DNA of 64,000 nucleotides from Sphingomonas sp. IC081 (GTDB lineage: Bacteria > Pseudomonadota > Alphaproteobacteria > Sphingomonadales > Sphingomonadaceae), in contig NZ_CP029761.1 of NCBI RefSeq assembly GCF_006874585.1, positions 1,623,001 through 1,687,000 on the forward strand, in the 5' to 3' direction. Within the stretch, counting starts at the first letter, position 1. Every line of letters begins with the position of its first letter. Of this stretch, positions 7,044 through 15,007 are shown in pieces. A program made the position numbers and the translations under genes. Under the pieces are notes generated by a model, which saw only the letters and a list, made by a program, of their open reading frames with translations, did no database searches and was not told where the DNA came from.

Positions 7044-8126
7044 CTAGTGGATTGACTCCAACGTTTGGAACCCTCGATTTCGAGCCGCGATGATTTCGTC
7101 CGGATTGGCCTTCCAGATGAAGGGCTTGGGGTTGTCGGCGTTGTACTCCCGGATGAACCGGTTGATGGCAGCCTGGAGGTCGACGACGGAGTGGAAGACG
7201 CCGTGCTTAAGGCGCCGCCTGGTCAGCTTTGCGAAGAAGCCCTCGACGGCATTGAGCCATGAGGAAGATGTCGGCGTGAAGTGGAAAGTCCAGCGCGGAT
7301 GGCGGGCGAGCCACTCCTGGACCTTGTCCTTCTTGTGTGCGGCATAGTTGTCGAGGATCACGTGGATCGCCTTGCCCTTGGGTACTTCACGCTCGATCCG
7401 ATTGAGGAAGCGGATGAACTCCTGGTGGCGGTGGCGCTGCATGTTCTGCCCTATCACGGTTCCGTCGAGCACGTTGAGCGCAGCGAACAGCGTGGTCGTG
7501 CCGTGGCGCTTGTAGTCATGGGTCAGGGTGCCGGCGCGGCCCTTCTTCATCGGCAGACCGGGCTGGGTGCGGTCGAGCGCCTGTATCTGCGATTTCTCGT
7601 CGATCGACAGGACCACCGCATGGGCGGGGGGATCGACATAGAGGCCGACGATCTCGGTGAGCTTTTCGGCGAAAGCCGGATCGTTCGACAGCTTGAAGCT
7701 GCGCCAGCGATGCGGAGCAAGCCCATGCGCCTTCCAGATCGACTGCACTGTCGAAACGGCAAGCCCGACCGCTTTGGCCATCGCGCGCGCCGTCCAGTGG
7801 GTTGCCTCATGCGGCGGCGGTTCCTGCGTAAGCCGGACAATTTCGGCCACGCGCTTGGGCAATACCGGCGCCTTGCCGGGCGGACGGGACTTGTCGCGGA
7901 GCAGGCCATCGACGCCTTCGTGCATGAAACGCTCCTGCCAGCGCCACACGCAGGTCTTCGACTTTCCTGTTGCCGTCATAATCGCCGAGGTGCCCAGGCC
8001 GTCGCTGCTCAAAAGAACGATACGGGCGCGCCAGACATGTTTCTGTGGACTCAAGGGCGCCGACACGATGTCGTGCAGGCGTTGACGGTCGGAGGCCGAA
8101 ACGATGAAGCTGATCCCATCACGCAT
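7044..8126 (-). CDS. IS630-family transposase (copy 1)
   Basis: 360 residues from the ATG at 8126; an in-frame TTG at 8168 would add 14. N-terminal HTH part (VWRARIVLLSSDGLGTSAIM), then the DDE domain: D in VVLSIDEKSQIQ, D in HVILDNYAAHK, E in SSSWLNAVEGFF. The stop codon TAG (7046-7044) is not inside the element: its T and A are the duplicated TA and its G comes from the neighbouring target base. It differs from copy 2 by one silent base that I can see (7473 versus 16962). Confidence 0.96.
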   Translation of the reverse strand: MRDGISFIVSASDRQRLHDIVSAPLSPQKHVWRARIVLLSSDGLGTSAIMTATGKSKTCVWRWQERFMHEGVDGLLRDKSRPPGKAPVLPKRVAEIVRLTQEPPPHEATHWTARAMAKAVGLAVSTVQSIWKAHGLAPHRWRSFKLSNDPAFAEKLTEIVGLYVDPPAHAVVLSIDEKSQIQALDRTQPGLPMKKGRAGTLTHDYKRHGTTTLFAALNVLDGTVIGQNMQRHRHQEFIRFLNRIEREVPKGKAIHVILDNYAAHKKDKVQEWLARHPRWTFHFTPTSSSWLNAVEGFFAKLTRRRLKHGVFHSVVDLQAAINRFIREYNADNPKPFIWKANPDEIIAARNRGFQTLESIH

Positions 8127-8196
8127 CCTCCGAGACTGACACGCCAGCAAGCCAGTGGGAATCCCCAACTGGACTCTTTCGTTCCGGTCAATCCAC
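7047..8196 (-). mobile_element. IS630-family element, copy 1, 1150 bp
   Basis: Terminal inverted repeats start GTGGATTGAC at the left end (7047) and, as complement, at the right end (8196). It is flanked by TA at 7045-7046 and 8197-8198, the family's TA duplication, within a CTAG target. It interrupts a double-HTH regulator gene. Confidence 0.95.
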
Positions 8197-8499
8197 TAGA
8201 CACCAATGAGCAGGCTATCGCGCGCTTGGAAAAGGGCGTGGGATCGTTCGACCTCATGATCCGGGCCATGGAGGCATTGGATTTCCACATCGTCGGGCTG
8301 GCCCGTGGTGCGAACCTCGCCGAACAATTCCGACATCGGCGTGTGAAATTAAAATGGAGCAAGGCCGAAGTCGCGCGCCGCGCCGGGATCATGGTCAATA
8401 CCGTTGCGGCGGTCGAGGACGGTAGTGGGTCGATTGCGAGCGCGCTCAAGGTTCTGGGGGCGCTCGGTACTTCCAAGATGGCCCGAAAACAGTGTCAAC

Positions 8500-8704
8500 C
8501 GGCGCGCAAAACTGACCCCCTATCGGCGCCCAATATTGACCCCACCTTTCGGTAGTCTGGCGGTTATCCCGGTAGTCGATAGGAGGGGCCCACGGACGAC
8601 GACGCGCACCGTCAGGTGTGCTGGCGGCGGCGTCCGTGGGAGGTCCCTGTTGACCCACCGGGTTAACCGCCGGGGATGGGGGTCCGGGGGAAGGGGTTTT
8701 CGGC
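8500..8704. other. Non-coding right side of the IS21-family element
   Basis: This holds the terminal repeats and, further in, a hairpin formed by CCCACGGACG and CGTCCGTGGG. Frames drawn through it are GC-rich shadows. No gene seen. Confidence 0.6.
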
Positions 8705-9433
8705 TCAGTTCCGGTTTTTGAACCGCCAGCTGTCATTGCCCGTCTCGATGATGTCGCAGTGGTGCGTGATGCGATCGAGAAGAGCGGTGGTCATCTTGGG
8801 GTCGTGGAAGACGCTCGGCCATTCGCCGAAGGCGAGATTGGTCGTGATAATGACCGAGGTCTTTTCGTAGAGCTTGCTGATCAGGTGGAAGAGCATCTGG
8901 CCACCGGACCGGGCGAACGGCAGGTAGCCGAGCTCGTCAAGCACCACGAGATCAAGCCGCGAGAGTTGGGTGGCAAGGCTGCCGGCCTTGCCCAGGCGAG
9001 CCTCTTCCTCAAGCCGGTTCACCAGATCGACCGTATTGAAGTATCGGCCTCTGGCACCGGCGCGCACCACTGCGGCGGTGATGGCGAGAGCCAGATGAGT
9101 CTTGCCCGTGCCTGTTCCGCCGATCAGCACGATATTGCGCCGTTCCGGCAGGAACGAGCCCGTATGAAGCGAGCGGATCAGTCCTTCGTTGATCGGCGTG
9201 CCATCGAACATGAACCCATCCAGGTCCTTGATCGCCGGAAGCTTGGCTGCGGTCATGCGATAACGGATCGATGCCGCATCCCGGTGCGCCGTCTCCGCAC
9301 GCAACAGGTCGCCCAACATCTCCATGACCGTTCTGTCTCGGCGGATGCCGTTGGTGACGGCATCATCGAAGGCCGCCACCATGCCCTTGAGCCCCAGCCC
9401 CTTGAGGGCGGCCATGATCTCATGCCGCTGCAT
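8705..9433 (-). CDS. istB: IS21-family helper ATPase IstB (second element)
   Basis: 242 residues. Walker [10 protein letters not shown] (about residue 105), Walker [12 protein letters not shown], and the [10 protein letters not shown] motif identify an IstB/DnaC-like AAA+ protein. The start ATG at 9433 lies 14 bases inside the end of istA, so the two are translationally coupled. Sequence is distinct from the IstB at 725-1492. Full length and apparently intact. Confidence 0.95.
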   Translation of the reverse strand: MQRHEIMAALKGLGLKGMVAAFDDAVTNGIRRDRTVMEMLGDLLRAETAHRDAASIRYRMTAAKLPAIKDLDGFMFDGTPINEGLIRSLHTGSFLPERRNIVLIGGTGTGKTHLALAITAAVVRAGARGRYFNTVDLVNRLEEEARLGKAGSLATQLSRLDLVVLDELGYLPFARSGGQMLFHLISKLYEKTSVIITTNLAFGEWPSVFHDPKMTTALLDRITHHCDIIETGNDSWRFKNRN

Positions 9434-10934
9434 CGAGGTCTCGCACGGTATCGTAGCGGCCGCAGTTCGCCTCTGGCGGATGCTTGAGCTTCAGGTTGAC
9501 GACGACGTCCATAGCCTGGGCATCATGAGGCTCGCGGCGACGGGACAGGATGTTGAGGATGATCTCGTCGCTGATAGTACCGGCGCTGAGTGCCTCGCGC
9601 ACTGCGGCCTCGACAGCCTCCAGGCCATCTTCGGGGACAGCGGCGAGGACGCGTACAAAGCGCCGGTCGGCATCGTCGCCCTTGCCCAACTTACGCCGCA
9701 ATTGGGCCAGTGCAGGTGGGAGAGCCCAGTCCTGGAAGGGAGCACCATTGCGCAACGCACCGGGCTTGCGGGCGAGGATGGGCAGGTAGTGCCATGGATC
9801 GAAGATTGTCTGGTTCCGGCCGAAGACCCGTTCGTGTTCGGCCACGACAGCGCCGTCGCAGCGGATCACGATGCGCGTTGCATAGGCCCGCACCTGCACA
9901 GCCTGATGGGCCGCCTTTGCCATCACCGAGTACCGATTGCGATCGAAGCTCACGAGGCACGTCGAACTGGCTACGTGTTCGCTCTCGAAGAACCCGTCGA
10001 AGGGAACCGGTAGCGGTTGCAGCATCGGCCGCTCCACCTCCAGCGCCTGCGCGATCGTCATGCCTTCCTGGTCAGGATGCTGGTTGCGTTCCGCCCAGCG
10101 CCGGCACTCGGCTTCCAGCCAGATGTTCAGTTCCTCGAGGCTGGCAAAGCGCAGGCGCGGCTTGAACAGGCGCTCCCTACTGGTCTGAACCTGGTTCTCG
10201 ACCTGACCCTTCTCCCACCCTGCGGCAGGACTACAGGCCACCGGCTCAACGCGATAGTGGTCCGTCATGATCAGAAACCGCCGGTTGAACAGGCGTTCCT
10301 TGCCGGTGAACACCGTCGTCACCGCCGTCTTCATATTGTCGTAGATGCCGCGCGTCGGAATCCCACCGAAGAAGGCAAAGGCGCGGGCATGTGCGTCGAA
10401 CACCATCTCTTGCGTCTCGCGAGGATAGGCACGGACAAATGGTGCCCGTGACCAGCAAAACCGCATATGCGCGACCTTCACGCGCATTGGCTTGCCGGCG
10501 ATCTCGACGTCCTCATGGCTCCAGTCGAACTGGTAAGCCTCGCCGGGCCGGTACATCAACGGGATGAACGCCTTGGTCATATCGCCGGCGTCAACGCGAC
10601 GCTCACGCTTCCAGCGTGCAGCATAGCGCCGCACAGCGTCATAAGAGCCGCCAAACCCTTCGCGCTGAAGCAGATCATGGATCCGCGTCATGCGAAGCCG
10701 GTCACGCCGGGGCAGCCCTTCGTTCTCTTCAAGCAGTTCTTCCAGGCGAGTGCTGAAAGGGCCGGTCTGCGGCCGATGCTGTTCCTTGCGCTCGTAACTG
10801 GCATCCGCGTTCGGCGCCCGGATCGCCTTGCGCACCGTGTTGCGCGACAGCCGCAAATCCCGCGCTATCGCCTTGATCGGCTTACCGTCCCGGTGCTCCC
10901 GACGGATCCTCGTAATCGTCTCCACAACCAACAT
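9420..10934 (-). CDS. istA: IS21-family transposase IstA (second element)
   Basis: 504 residues. N-terminal HTH ([20 protein letters not shown] then [11 protein letters not shown]), a second DNA-binding part with a basic stretch ([12 protein letters not shown]), then the rve-type DDE core: D in [12 protein letters not shown], the region around [15 protein letters not shown], and E in [11 protein letters not shown]. The C-terminus has the [15 protein letters not shown] block shared with the IstA at the left edge. All expected segments are present. It transposes this element with IstB. Confidence 0.95.
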   Translation of the reverse strand: MLVVETITRIRREHRDGKPIKAIARDLRLSRNTVRKAIRAPNADASYERKEQHRPQTGPFSTRLEELLEENEGLPRRDRLRMTRIHDLLQREGFGGSYDAVRRYAARWKRERRVDAGDMTKAFIPLMYRPGEAYQFDWSHEDVEIAGKPMRVKVAHMRFCWSRAPFVRAYPRETQEMVFDAHARAFAFFGGIPTRGIYDNMKTAVTTVFTGKERLFNRRFLIMTDHYRVEPVACSPAAGWEKGQVENQVQTSRERLFKPRLRFASLEELNIWLEAECRRWAERNQHPDQEGMTIAQALEVERPMLQPLPVPFDGFFESEHVASSTCLVSFDRNRYSVMAKAAHQAVQVRAYATRIVIRCDGAVVAEHERVFGRNQTIFDPWHYLPILARKPGALRNGAPFQDWALPPALAQLRRKLGKGDDADRRFVRVLAAVPEDGLEAVEAAVREALSAGTISDEIILNILSRRREPHDAQAMDVVVNLKLKHPPEANCGRYDTVRDLDAAA

Positions 10935-11050
10935 CCCTGTACCCGCCGTCCGGAACCGAAACGGCGGCGCTTCTCACAATGAGATGAAGGGGGTCAATTT
11001 TAGACGCCGATCACCCCGCTAAGGGGGTCAATTTTGCACGCCGCTCCACA

Positions 11051-11296
11051 ATGACGATCACCGACGCTGAATACTATGAGCTTGTCGAGCGTGATCGCTT
11101 CACCCCTGATGATTTCAACCCCCTCGGGTTCGCCGAGCCCCTTACATTCGTGCCCACTCCGGTGGTCATCGACGACGATGGGGAGGAGATGTCGGACGAA
11201 TCCATGCGCGAGTTGTTCGAGTTTCACGCCTCGATGTTCAACCGAAGCATGGTCTACGATCATTCGACGATGCCCGACGAACCGACCTTCAACTGA
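11051..11296 (+). CDS. Small acidic hypothetical protein at the IS21 border
   Basis: 81 residues, acidic (for example VIDDDGEEMSDESMRELFEF). The ATG at 11051 is the first base outside the IS21-family element, so the native promoter and perhaps an N-terminal part were removed by the insertion. No family recognised. It is followed within 10 bp by a strong terminator, and its composition is like the island genes. It could be the remnant of a longer gene. Confidence 0.55.
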   Translation: MTITDAEYYELVERDRFTPDDFNPLGFAEPLTFVPTPVVIDDDGEEMSDESMRELFEFHASMFNRSMVYDHSTMPDEPTFN

Positions 11297-11302
11297 CCAA
11301 CG

Positions 11303-11329
11303 AAAAGCCCGGATCGCTCCGGGCTTTTT
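11303..11329. terminator. Rho-independent terminator
   Basis: Arms 11303-11313 and 11318-11328 with T-run. It differs from the hairpin at 6241-6267 by one loop base, though the genes in front are unrelated. Confidence 0.85.
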
Positions 11330-11345
11330 CGCTTCAACCTATCAC

Positions 11346-11570
11346 TCAGAGTGAGGCTATCCATTTTTCGACCGCGCTGGATCGCCAAAACCTCCTCTGG
11401 CCAACCGCGACAGAATTGGGGAAGCGGCCATCCCGTTCCGCGTGATATAACCAAGTCCTGCTCAGGTTGATCTTCTGACAGACCTCCCGATTTGTCATAA
11501 GACGATCTGCATCGGACCGAATTGCGTTAAAGGCTGCATACTCCATATCGTTTGCGTTTGTGCTCAGCAT
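11346..11570 (-). CDS. AlpA/excisionase-like DNA-binding protein
   Basis: 74 residues. The second half is a MerR/AlpA-type winged HTH: LMTNREVCQKINLSRTWLYH, then RDGRFPNSVAVGQRRFWRSS and AVEKWI. Proteins of this type act as excisionases or activate integrase genes in prophages and islands. It lies just downstream of the integrase on the same strand, separated by a 62-bp gap holding an inverted repeat (11576-11613). Start could be the ATG at 11570 or a later one at 11546. Confidence 0.85.
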   Translation of the reverse strand: MLSTNANDMEYAAFNAIRSDADRLMTNREVCQKINLSRTWLYHAERDGRFPNSVAVGQRRFWRSSAVEKWIASL

Positions 11571-11575
11571 TGTAA

Positions 11576-11613
11576 GTACTCGTTCATCCTTGTTTAAGAT
11601 GACGAACGAGTAC
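11576..11613. promoter_or_regulatory. Inverted repeat upstream of the AlpA-like gene
   Basis: GTACTCGTTC (11576-11585) and GAACGAGTAC (11604-11613) are exact complements separated by 18 bp, just upstream of the minus-strand start at 11570. A repressor or self-binding site is likely. Confidence 0.5.
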
Positions 11614-11632
11614 AGATTCGCTCAAGTTCGAT

Positions 11633-12913
11633 TCAATATAATTCGAACGCCTCTTTCCCGACGATCTCTCGGAGACGGTTCTCCCACGTCGTCAGCACAA
11701 ACCTCTTATCCGGAAAATAGTCCGAGTGGTCATAGTGGGCCTCAACGCCGCCGATCTTGTGGCTCATGACCCGCTCGATATGATCCTTCTCCAGCACCCG
11801 GCGCTCATCCTTGCCACGGATGTTGGCAGCACCGGTCCGGAACGTCCTGCGGAGATCGTGAATCGTCCATCGCTCAATGACCGCCCCGGCCTCCTCAGCC
11901 TGTTCCGCCATGAGGCCCCGGAGCTTCGCCATCGCCTTCGACACTCCACCGATGGGCGCGTCCTCATCAATGGAAATCGGCGACTGGAACACGAACCGGG
12001 AATTGTGGCGCGCCATCCGTTCCGAGATCAACCGCCACGCCATCGGTCCCGGTGGCAAGAGGTGGCGAAGATTGTTCTTCATCCGCTCAGGTCCGATATT
12101 GAGGTGGCGATCCTCGACCTCTTCGCGCGCTAGCAGTCGGATTTCACTCCTGCGCTGACCCGTGAGGAGAAGGGTCAGGAAAAAATCACGCCACACCGGA
12201 GTGAGTTCCCCCACCGCCGACCAAAACCAGCAAATTTCCTGATCGGTGAAAAAGCGGGTCCGTTTCGTCACCGCCTCGGGCCGGAGCTTGCGGGCCGGGG
12301 TCTCGCTCAATCCCGTGAGGCGTGGGTTCGCCTCCGCCCATGCGAAGAACTTTTTCACATATCGGATACCTGTATCGGCTGCGCCGTCCTTACCTTCATC
12401 TCGAAGGTCTTCAACCACGTCCATGAGGTCGTCATACTTGATCTCTGTCACCAGTCGGTCGCCAATGGCGGGCTGCCAGTGCTTTTTCCAAAAGCCCCAT
12501 TTGTCCCGCTTTGTGCTTTCTTTGTTCGTGGATCGAGCGAGGTGGACTTCCCACGCCTGAGCGCACGTCATGCGCCCACGGACGGGCTTTGCCGGGTCGA
12601 TCTTCGCAACGCCAGCACCATATTTGACGTAAACGTCAATTCCGGCTGCGAGGTCTTCGTTCATCTCCGCAGCCTTCGCGCGAGCGTCCGCAATTCCCAT
12701 GGCAGGGTACTGCCCCAGACGAATCGTTCTTGCAGTACCTGCGACCCGCCGTTGCCACTCCCAAACGCACCCGCGAGGCTTGTTCTCGATGGCCAGCCCT
12801 TTGGTGCGCGGGCATTTCGCTCGGAACGTCACGCCCCTCCTCAAAAGGCCGTTCAATTCCTGCACAGTCCAAGATTTTAACACGTGTTCAGTCCCTGTTT
12901 TCGATGGGACCAC
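11633..12913 (-). CDS. Tyrosine-type site-specific integrase
   Basis: 426 residues. N-terminal arm-binding part (TFRAKCPRTKGLAIENKPRG, and RTIRLGQYPAMGIADARAKA), a core-binding part, and a catalytic domain with R in TGQRRSEIRLL, HDLRRTF for the HxxR box, H in MSHKIGGVEAHYDH and the nucleophile Tyr in HYDHSDYFP. It integrates and excises DNA by strand exchange at an attachment site. It lies 161 bp from tRNA-Arg(CCT), the probable target. All catalytic residues are present. The gene likely moved the island here; the opposite attachment site was not found in this window. Confidence 0.94.
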   Translation of the reverse strand: MVPSKTGTEHVLKSWTVQELNGLLRRGVTFRAKCPRTKGLAIENKPRGCVWEWQRRVAGTARTIRLGQYPAMGIADARAKAAEMNEDLAAGIDVYVKYGAGVAKIDPAKPVRGRMTCAQAWEVHLARSTNKESTKRDKWGFWKKHWQPAIGDRLVTEIKYDDLMDVVEDLRDEGKDGAADTGIRYVKKFFAWAEANPRLTGLSETPARKLRPEAVTKRTRFFTDQEICWFWSAVGELTPVWRDFFLTLLLTGQRRSEIRLLAREEVEDRHLNIGPERMKNNLRHLLPPGPMAWRLISERMARHNSRFVFQSPISIDEDAPIGGVSKAMAKLRGLMAEQAEEAGAVIERWTIHDLRRTFRTGAANIRGKDERRVLEKDHIERVMSHKIGGVEAHYDHSDYFPDKRFVLTTWENRLREIVGKEAFELY

Positions 12914-13023
12914 CGTAGCGATTCGAATTCACGCGGTTCAATTTTCGCGTGATTCTGTTCGCTCCCGTTCACGCCTGTTCACACGACCGTATGCCAAATC
13001 GTATGCCAGAGGGCGCAAAGCAA

Positions 13024-13049
13024 AGACGGCGACCCCAAGGTCGCCGTCT
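13024..13049. terminator. Hairpin downstream of tRNA-Arg
   Basis: Arms 13024-13034 and 13039-13049 (AGACGGCGACC and complement) pair perfectly around a 4-base loop. Read on the minus strand it follows the tRNA and has only a weak T tract. Confidence 0.6.
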
Positions 13050-13074
13050 AAATCATTGGTTTTATGTAGGTTTT

Positions 13075-13151
13075 TGGTGCGCCCGGCGAGATTCGAACTC
13101 ACGGCCCCCAGATTAGGAATCTGGTGCTCTATCCGGCTGAGCTACGGGCGC
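13075..13151 (-). tRNA. tRNA-Arg, anticodon CCT
   Basis: On the minus strand: acceptor stem GCGCCCG pairs with CGGGCGC, D-arm GCTCAGCCGGATAGAGC, anticodon stem CCAGA/TCTGG around loop TTCCTAA (anticodon CCT, reads AGG), T-arm with GTTCGAATC, and CCA encoded at the 3' end (13077-13075). The integrase gene starts 161 bp beyond the 3' end, so this tRNA is the likely integration site. Confidence 0.95.
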
Positions 13152-13196
13152 CCCTGCCCGGCCTCCTACCGTGAGGAACCGGAATTGGCAATTCGT

Positions 13197-13688
13197 TCAG
13201 TTCGCGCTTTCGGGGGGAACCACCGGAAACGGAAGGGCCGCGACGGCAATGCCTTCCTCGATCAGTTCCTGAGCCTGCTCGGCACTGGCTTCGCCGTGGA
13301 TCACTTCGTGCTCGCGCTCGCCGTAATGCATGGCGCGGGCATCCTCTGCAAAATTCCTGCCGACATAGCGGCTGTCCTTGAGCGCCTCGGCCTGCATCGT
13401 CGCCAGTTTGTGGATCAGTTCCACCGCCTGCGGCGGCAGCGGCACGCTGGCCACCGGTGCGGCGGGTGCGGCAGGCGGCTGCGGCGCACGGGTCGGAACC
13501 GGCTCGCTACGCTGGTTGCCCTTGCGGGTCAGTCGCGGCGCCTGCAACGCCTTCTCCACTTCATCGGTGCCGCATTGCGGGCAGCAGAGCAGGCCGCGTT
13601 CCTGCTGGCGTGCGAAGTCGTCCGAGGACTTGAACCAGCCCTCGAAACGGTGGCGCGCCGAGCGGCACTCGAGATCATAGACAATCAT
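13197..13688 (-). CDS. DUF1178 family protein
   Basis: 163 residues. It starts MIVYDLECRSARHRFEGWFK, SSDDFARQQERGLLCCPQCG, and continues VEKALQAPRLT, the standard DUF1178 N-terminus with a CPxC zinc-knuckle-like pair. A Pro/Ala-rich linker (PQPPAAPAAPVASVP) precedes a helical end. Function is not known. It follows the amidase and glutaredoxin genes on the same strand, an order common in alphaproteobacteria. Confidence 0.9.
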   Translation of the reverse strand: MIVYDLECRSARHRFEGWFKSSDDFARQQERGLLCCPQCGTDEVEKALQAPRLTRKGNQRSEPVPTRAPQPPAAPAAPVASVPLPPQAVELIHKLATMQAEALKDSRYVGRNFAEDARAMHYGEREHEVIHGEASAEQAQELIEEGIAVAALPFPVVPPESAN

Positions 13689-13725
13689 GGCGATATTCTT
13701 GCGCGAAACCCGTCAGCTTTGGGAC

Positions 13726-14547
13726 TTAATCGGCGATCATGCGCCGATTGGCAAGGCTCGGCAATTGGGCGCGCACTTCGGCGATCCGCGCAGGGTCCAG
13801 ATCGGCAAAGCCAAGCCCCGCCGTTTCACCACCCATGTCGAGCAGGATCTCGCCCCACGGGTCGATCGCAAGGCTGTGACCGTATGTTTCGCGCCCGTCC
13901 TCATGCCTGCCCACTTGTGCCGCGCTGAGCACATAGGCGCTCGCCTCCACCGCGCGGGCCCGCTGCATCAGGTGCCAGTGCGCCTTGCCGGTCGGCACCG
14001 TGAAGGCCGCCGGGGTGGCTATCACATCGCACTTGGCCCGACCCAGCGCCTCGAACAGTGCGGGGAAGCGCACGTCGTAGCAGATCGCCAGGCCAAGGCG
14101 GCCCAGCGGGGTTTCCACCGTCACCACCGTGTCACCGGGAGCATAGGCATTGGATTCGCGCCAGGATTCGCCCGTCGCCAGATCGACGTCGAACATGTGC
14201 ATCTTGTCGTAGCGGGCCCGGATCTCGCCCTTGTCGTCGATCACGAACGCGCGGTTGGCATAACGACCGTCACCGCCTTCGGGACGCACCGCCAGCGAGC
14301 CGATGTGGACCCACAGCCCCTCGCGCGCGGCCGCTTCGCGCACGGCGGCGAGCACAGGGTCCTCGTCCTCGGAAACGATGTTCGCCGCCGCCCTGTCGCG
14401 CTGCCGGTCGAGCAGGCCGGACATCTCCGGCGTGAACAGCATGGCCGCACCGCCCGCCCTGGCGTCGGCCACGGCGGCAACGATTGCCTGGGCGTTGGCC
14501 ACGGGATCGATACCCGTGGTCATCTGGAACAGCGCGGCGCGGGTCAT
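13726..14547 (-). CDS. Carbon-nitrogen hydrolase (Nit1/Nit2-like amidase)
   Basis: 273 residues from the ATG at 14547, one base after the glutaredoxin stop; upstream frame is glutaredoxin shadow. The nitrilase triad is visible: E in LFTPEMSGL, K in RYDKMHMFDV and C in AICYDVRFP. The ETYGHSLAIDPWG block and overall length match the Nit2/omega-amidase and deaminated-glutathione amidase group. Substrate is inferred only. Coupling to glutaredoxin makes a role in repair of glutathione breakdown products attractive. Confidence 0.9.
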   Translation of the reverse strand: MTRAALFQMTTGIDPVANAQAIVAAVADARAGGAAMLFTPEMSGLLDRQRDRAAANIVSEDEDPVLAAVREAAAREGLWVHIGSLAVRPEGGDGRYANRAFVIDDKGEIRARYDKMHMFDVDLATGESWRESNAYAPGDTVVTVETPLGRLGLAICYDVRFPALFEALGRAKCDVIATPAAFTVPTGKAHWHLMQRARAVEASAYVLSAAQVGRHEDGRETYGHSLAIDPWGEILLDMGGETAGLGFADLDPARIAEVRAQLPSLANRRMIAD

Positions 14548-14548
14548 C

Positions 14549-14812
14549 TCAGAGCCCCAGCACGGGATCGAGCTCGCCCTTGCGATCGAGCGCATTGATG
14601 TCGTCGAACCCGCCGTAGGGCTTTCCGTCGACCAGCACCTGCGGGACCGTGCGCGCACCGGGCACACGCGCTTCCATCTCGGCGCGCTTCTCGCCGCCCA
14701 TGGTCACGTCGTATTCCTCGTAGGCCACGCCTTTGCCGTCCAGCAGCGACTTGGCCATCACGCAATAGGGGCAGCCCCACTTGGTATAGATCTCGACCTT
14801 GGGCTGGCTCAT
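14549..14812 (-). CDS. grxC: Glutaredoxin 3
   Basis: 87 residues, full length. The dithiol active site is KWGCPYCVMAK; the glutathione-binding TVPQVLVDGKPYGGFDD block follows (TVP cis-proline and GG). It reduces disulfides and glutathione-mixed disulfides in the cytoplasm. It is first in a minus-strand operon with the amidase and DUF1178 genes, and divergent from hsp20. Confidence 0.95.
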   Translation of the reverse strand: MSQPKVEIYTKWGCPYCVMAKSLLDGKGVAYEEYDVTMGGEKRAEMEARVPGARTVPQVLVDGKPYGGFDDINALDRKGELDPVLGL

Positions 14813-14879
14813 CGAACACTCCTTGAATTCAGACTCTTGGCATTTTTTCGGCGACCGCCTCGCGCCTTGCTGGGCAAGC

Positions 14880-14907
14880 CTTGAAACGCGGCGCGGCTAA
14901 CATATCT
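14880..14907 (+). promoter_or_regulatory. Sigma-32 (heat-shock) type promoter for hsp20
   Basis: CTTGAAA at 14880-14886 matches the heat-shock -35; AACATAT at 14899-14905 fits the -10 (CCCATNT) at a spacing of 12. Confidence 0.6.
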
Positions 14908-14949
14908 AGGGTTACAAGTCATGGCCCACGATGGGGATGGCTTGCAAAC

Positions 14950-15000
14950 GAGGCGCCGGCGATCCGGGCCTCCTCACACGAAGATTGCTCAAACGAGGAT
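14950..15000 (+). promoter_or_regulatory. ROSE-like RNA thermometer in the hsp20 leader
   Basis: Just before the ATG at 15008, ATTGCTC (14984-14990) can pair with GAGGAT (14995-15000), which contains the ribosome-binding site, through a 4-base loop with one bulged G. This TTGCT/AGGA pairing with a bulged G is the hallmark of ROSE elements. A second hairpin (GAGGC...GCCTC, 14950-14972) lies upstream. Folding would hide the ribosome-binding site at low temperature. Confidence 0.6.
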
Positions 15001-15007
15001 TTTTGTC

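Larger units (their letters stand above)
6972..8492 (+). pseudogene. Double-HTH (XRE) regulator disrupted by IS630- and IS21-family insertions
   Basis: The 5' part (6972-7046) encodes MILLDELVQARRGKGLTQSA and the first half of an XRE HTH. The IS630-family element interrupts it at CTAG. Past the element (8199 on) the frame continues DTNEQAIARLEKGVGSFDLM, completing that HTH, then a second HTH-like unit (KLKWSKAEVARRAGIMVNTV). The IS21-family element at 8493 removes the natural end. The joined product would be at least ~123 residues. A 13-codon ORF (6937-6975) overlaps its start as ATGA. It was probably a phage/island repressor; now non-functional. Confidence 0.75.
8493..11050 (-). mobile_element. 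Complete IS21-family element, about 2.56 kb
   Basis: Each end carries two copies of a repeat of the form AAAATTGACCCCC: left at 8506-8520 and 8530-8543, right (inverted) at 10987-11002 and 11021-11037. Outer tips start TGT at 8493 and, complemented, at 11050. istA and istB overlap inside. I see no matching 4-8 bp duplication in the flanks, so the exact ends or the insertion history are uncertain. Confidence 0.85.

Noticed and set aside
8404..8736. Frames spanning the IS21 right end
   Set aside because: They combine the broken HTH gene with IS terminal repeats and have Arg/Gly-rich shadow composition.
12920..12933. GATTCGAATTCACG resembles the tRNA T-arm at 13090-13103 and was considered as an attachment repeat
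   Set aside because: Only 14 bases with a mismatch, and between integrase and tRNA rather than at the far end of the element. Probably chance or an integrase arm site.
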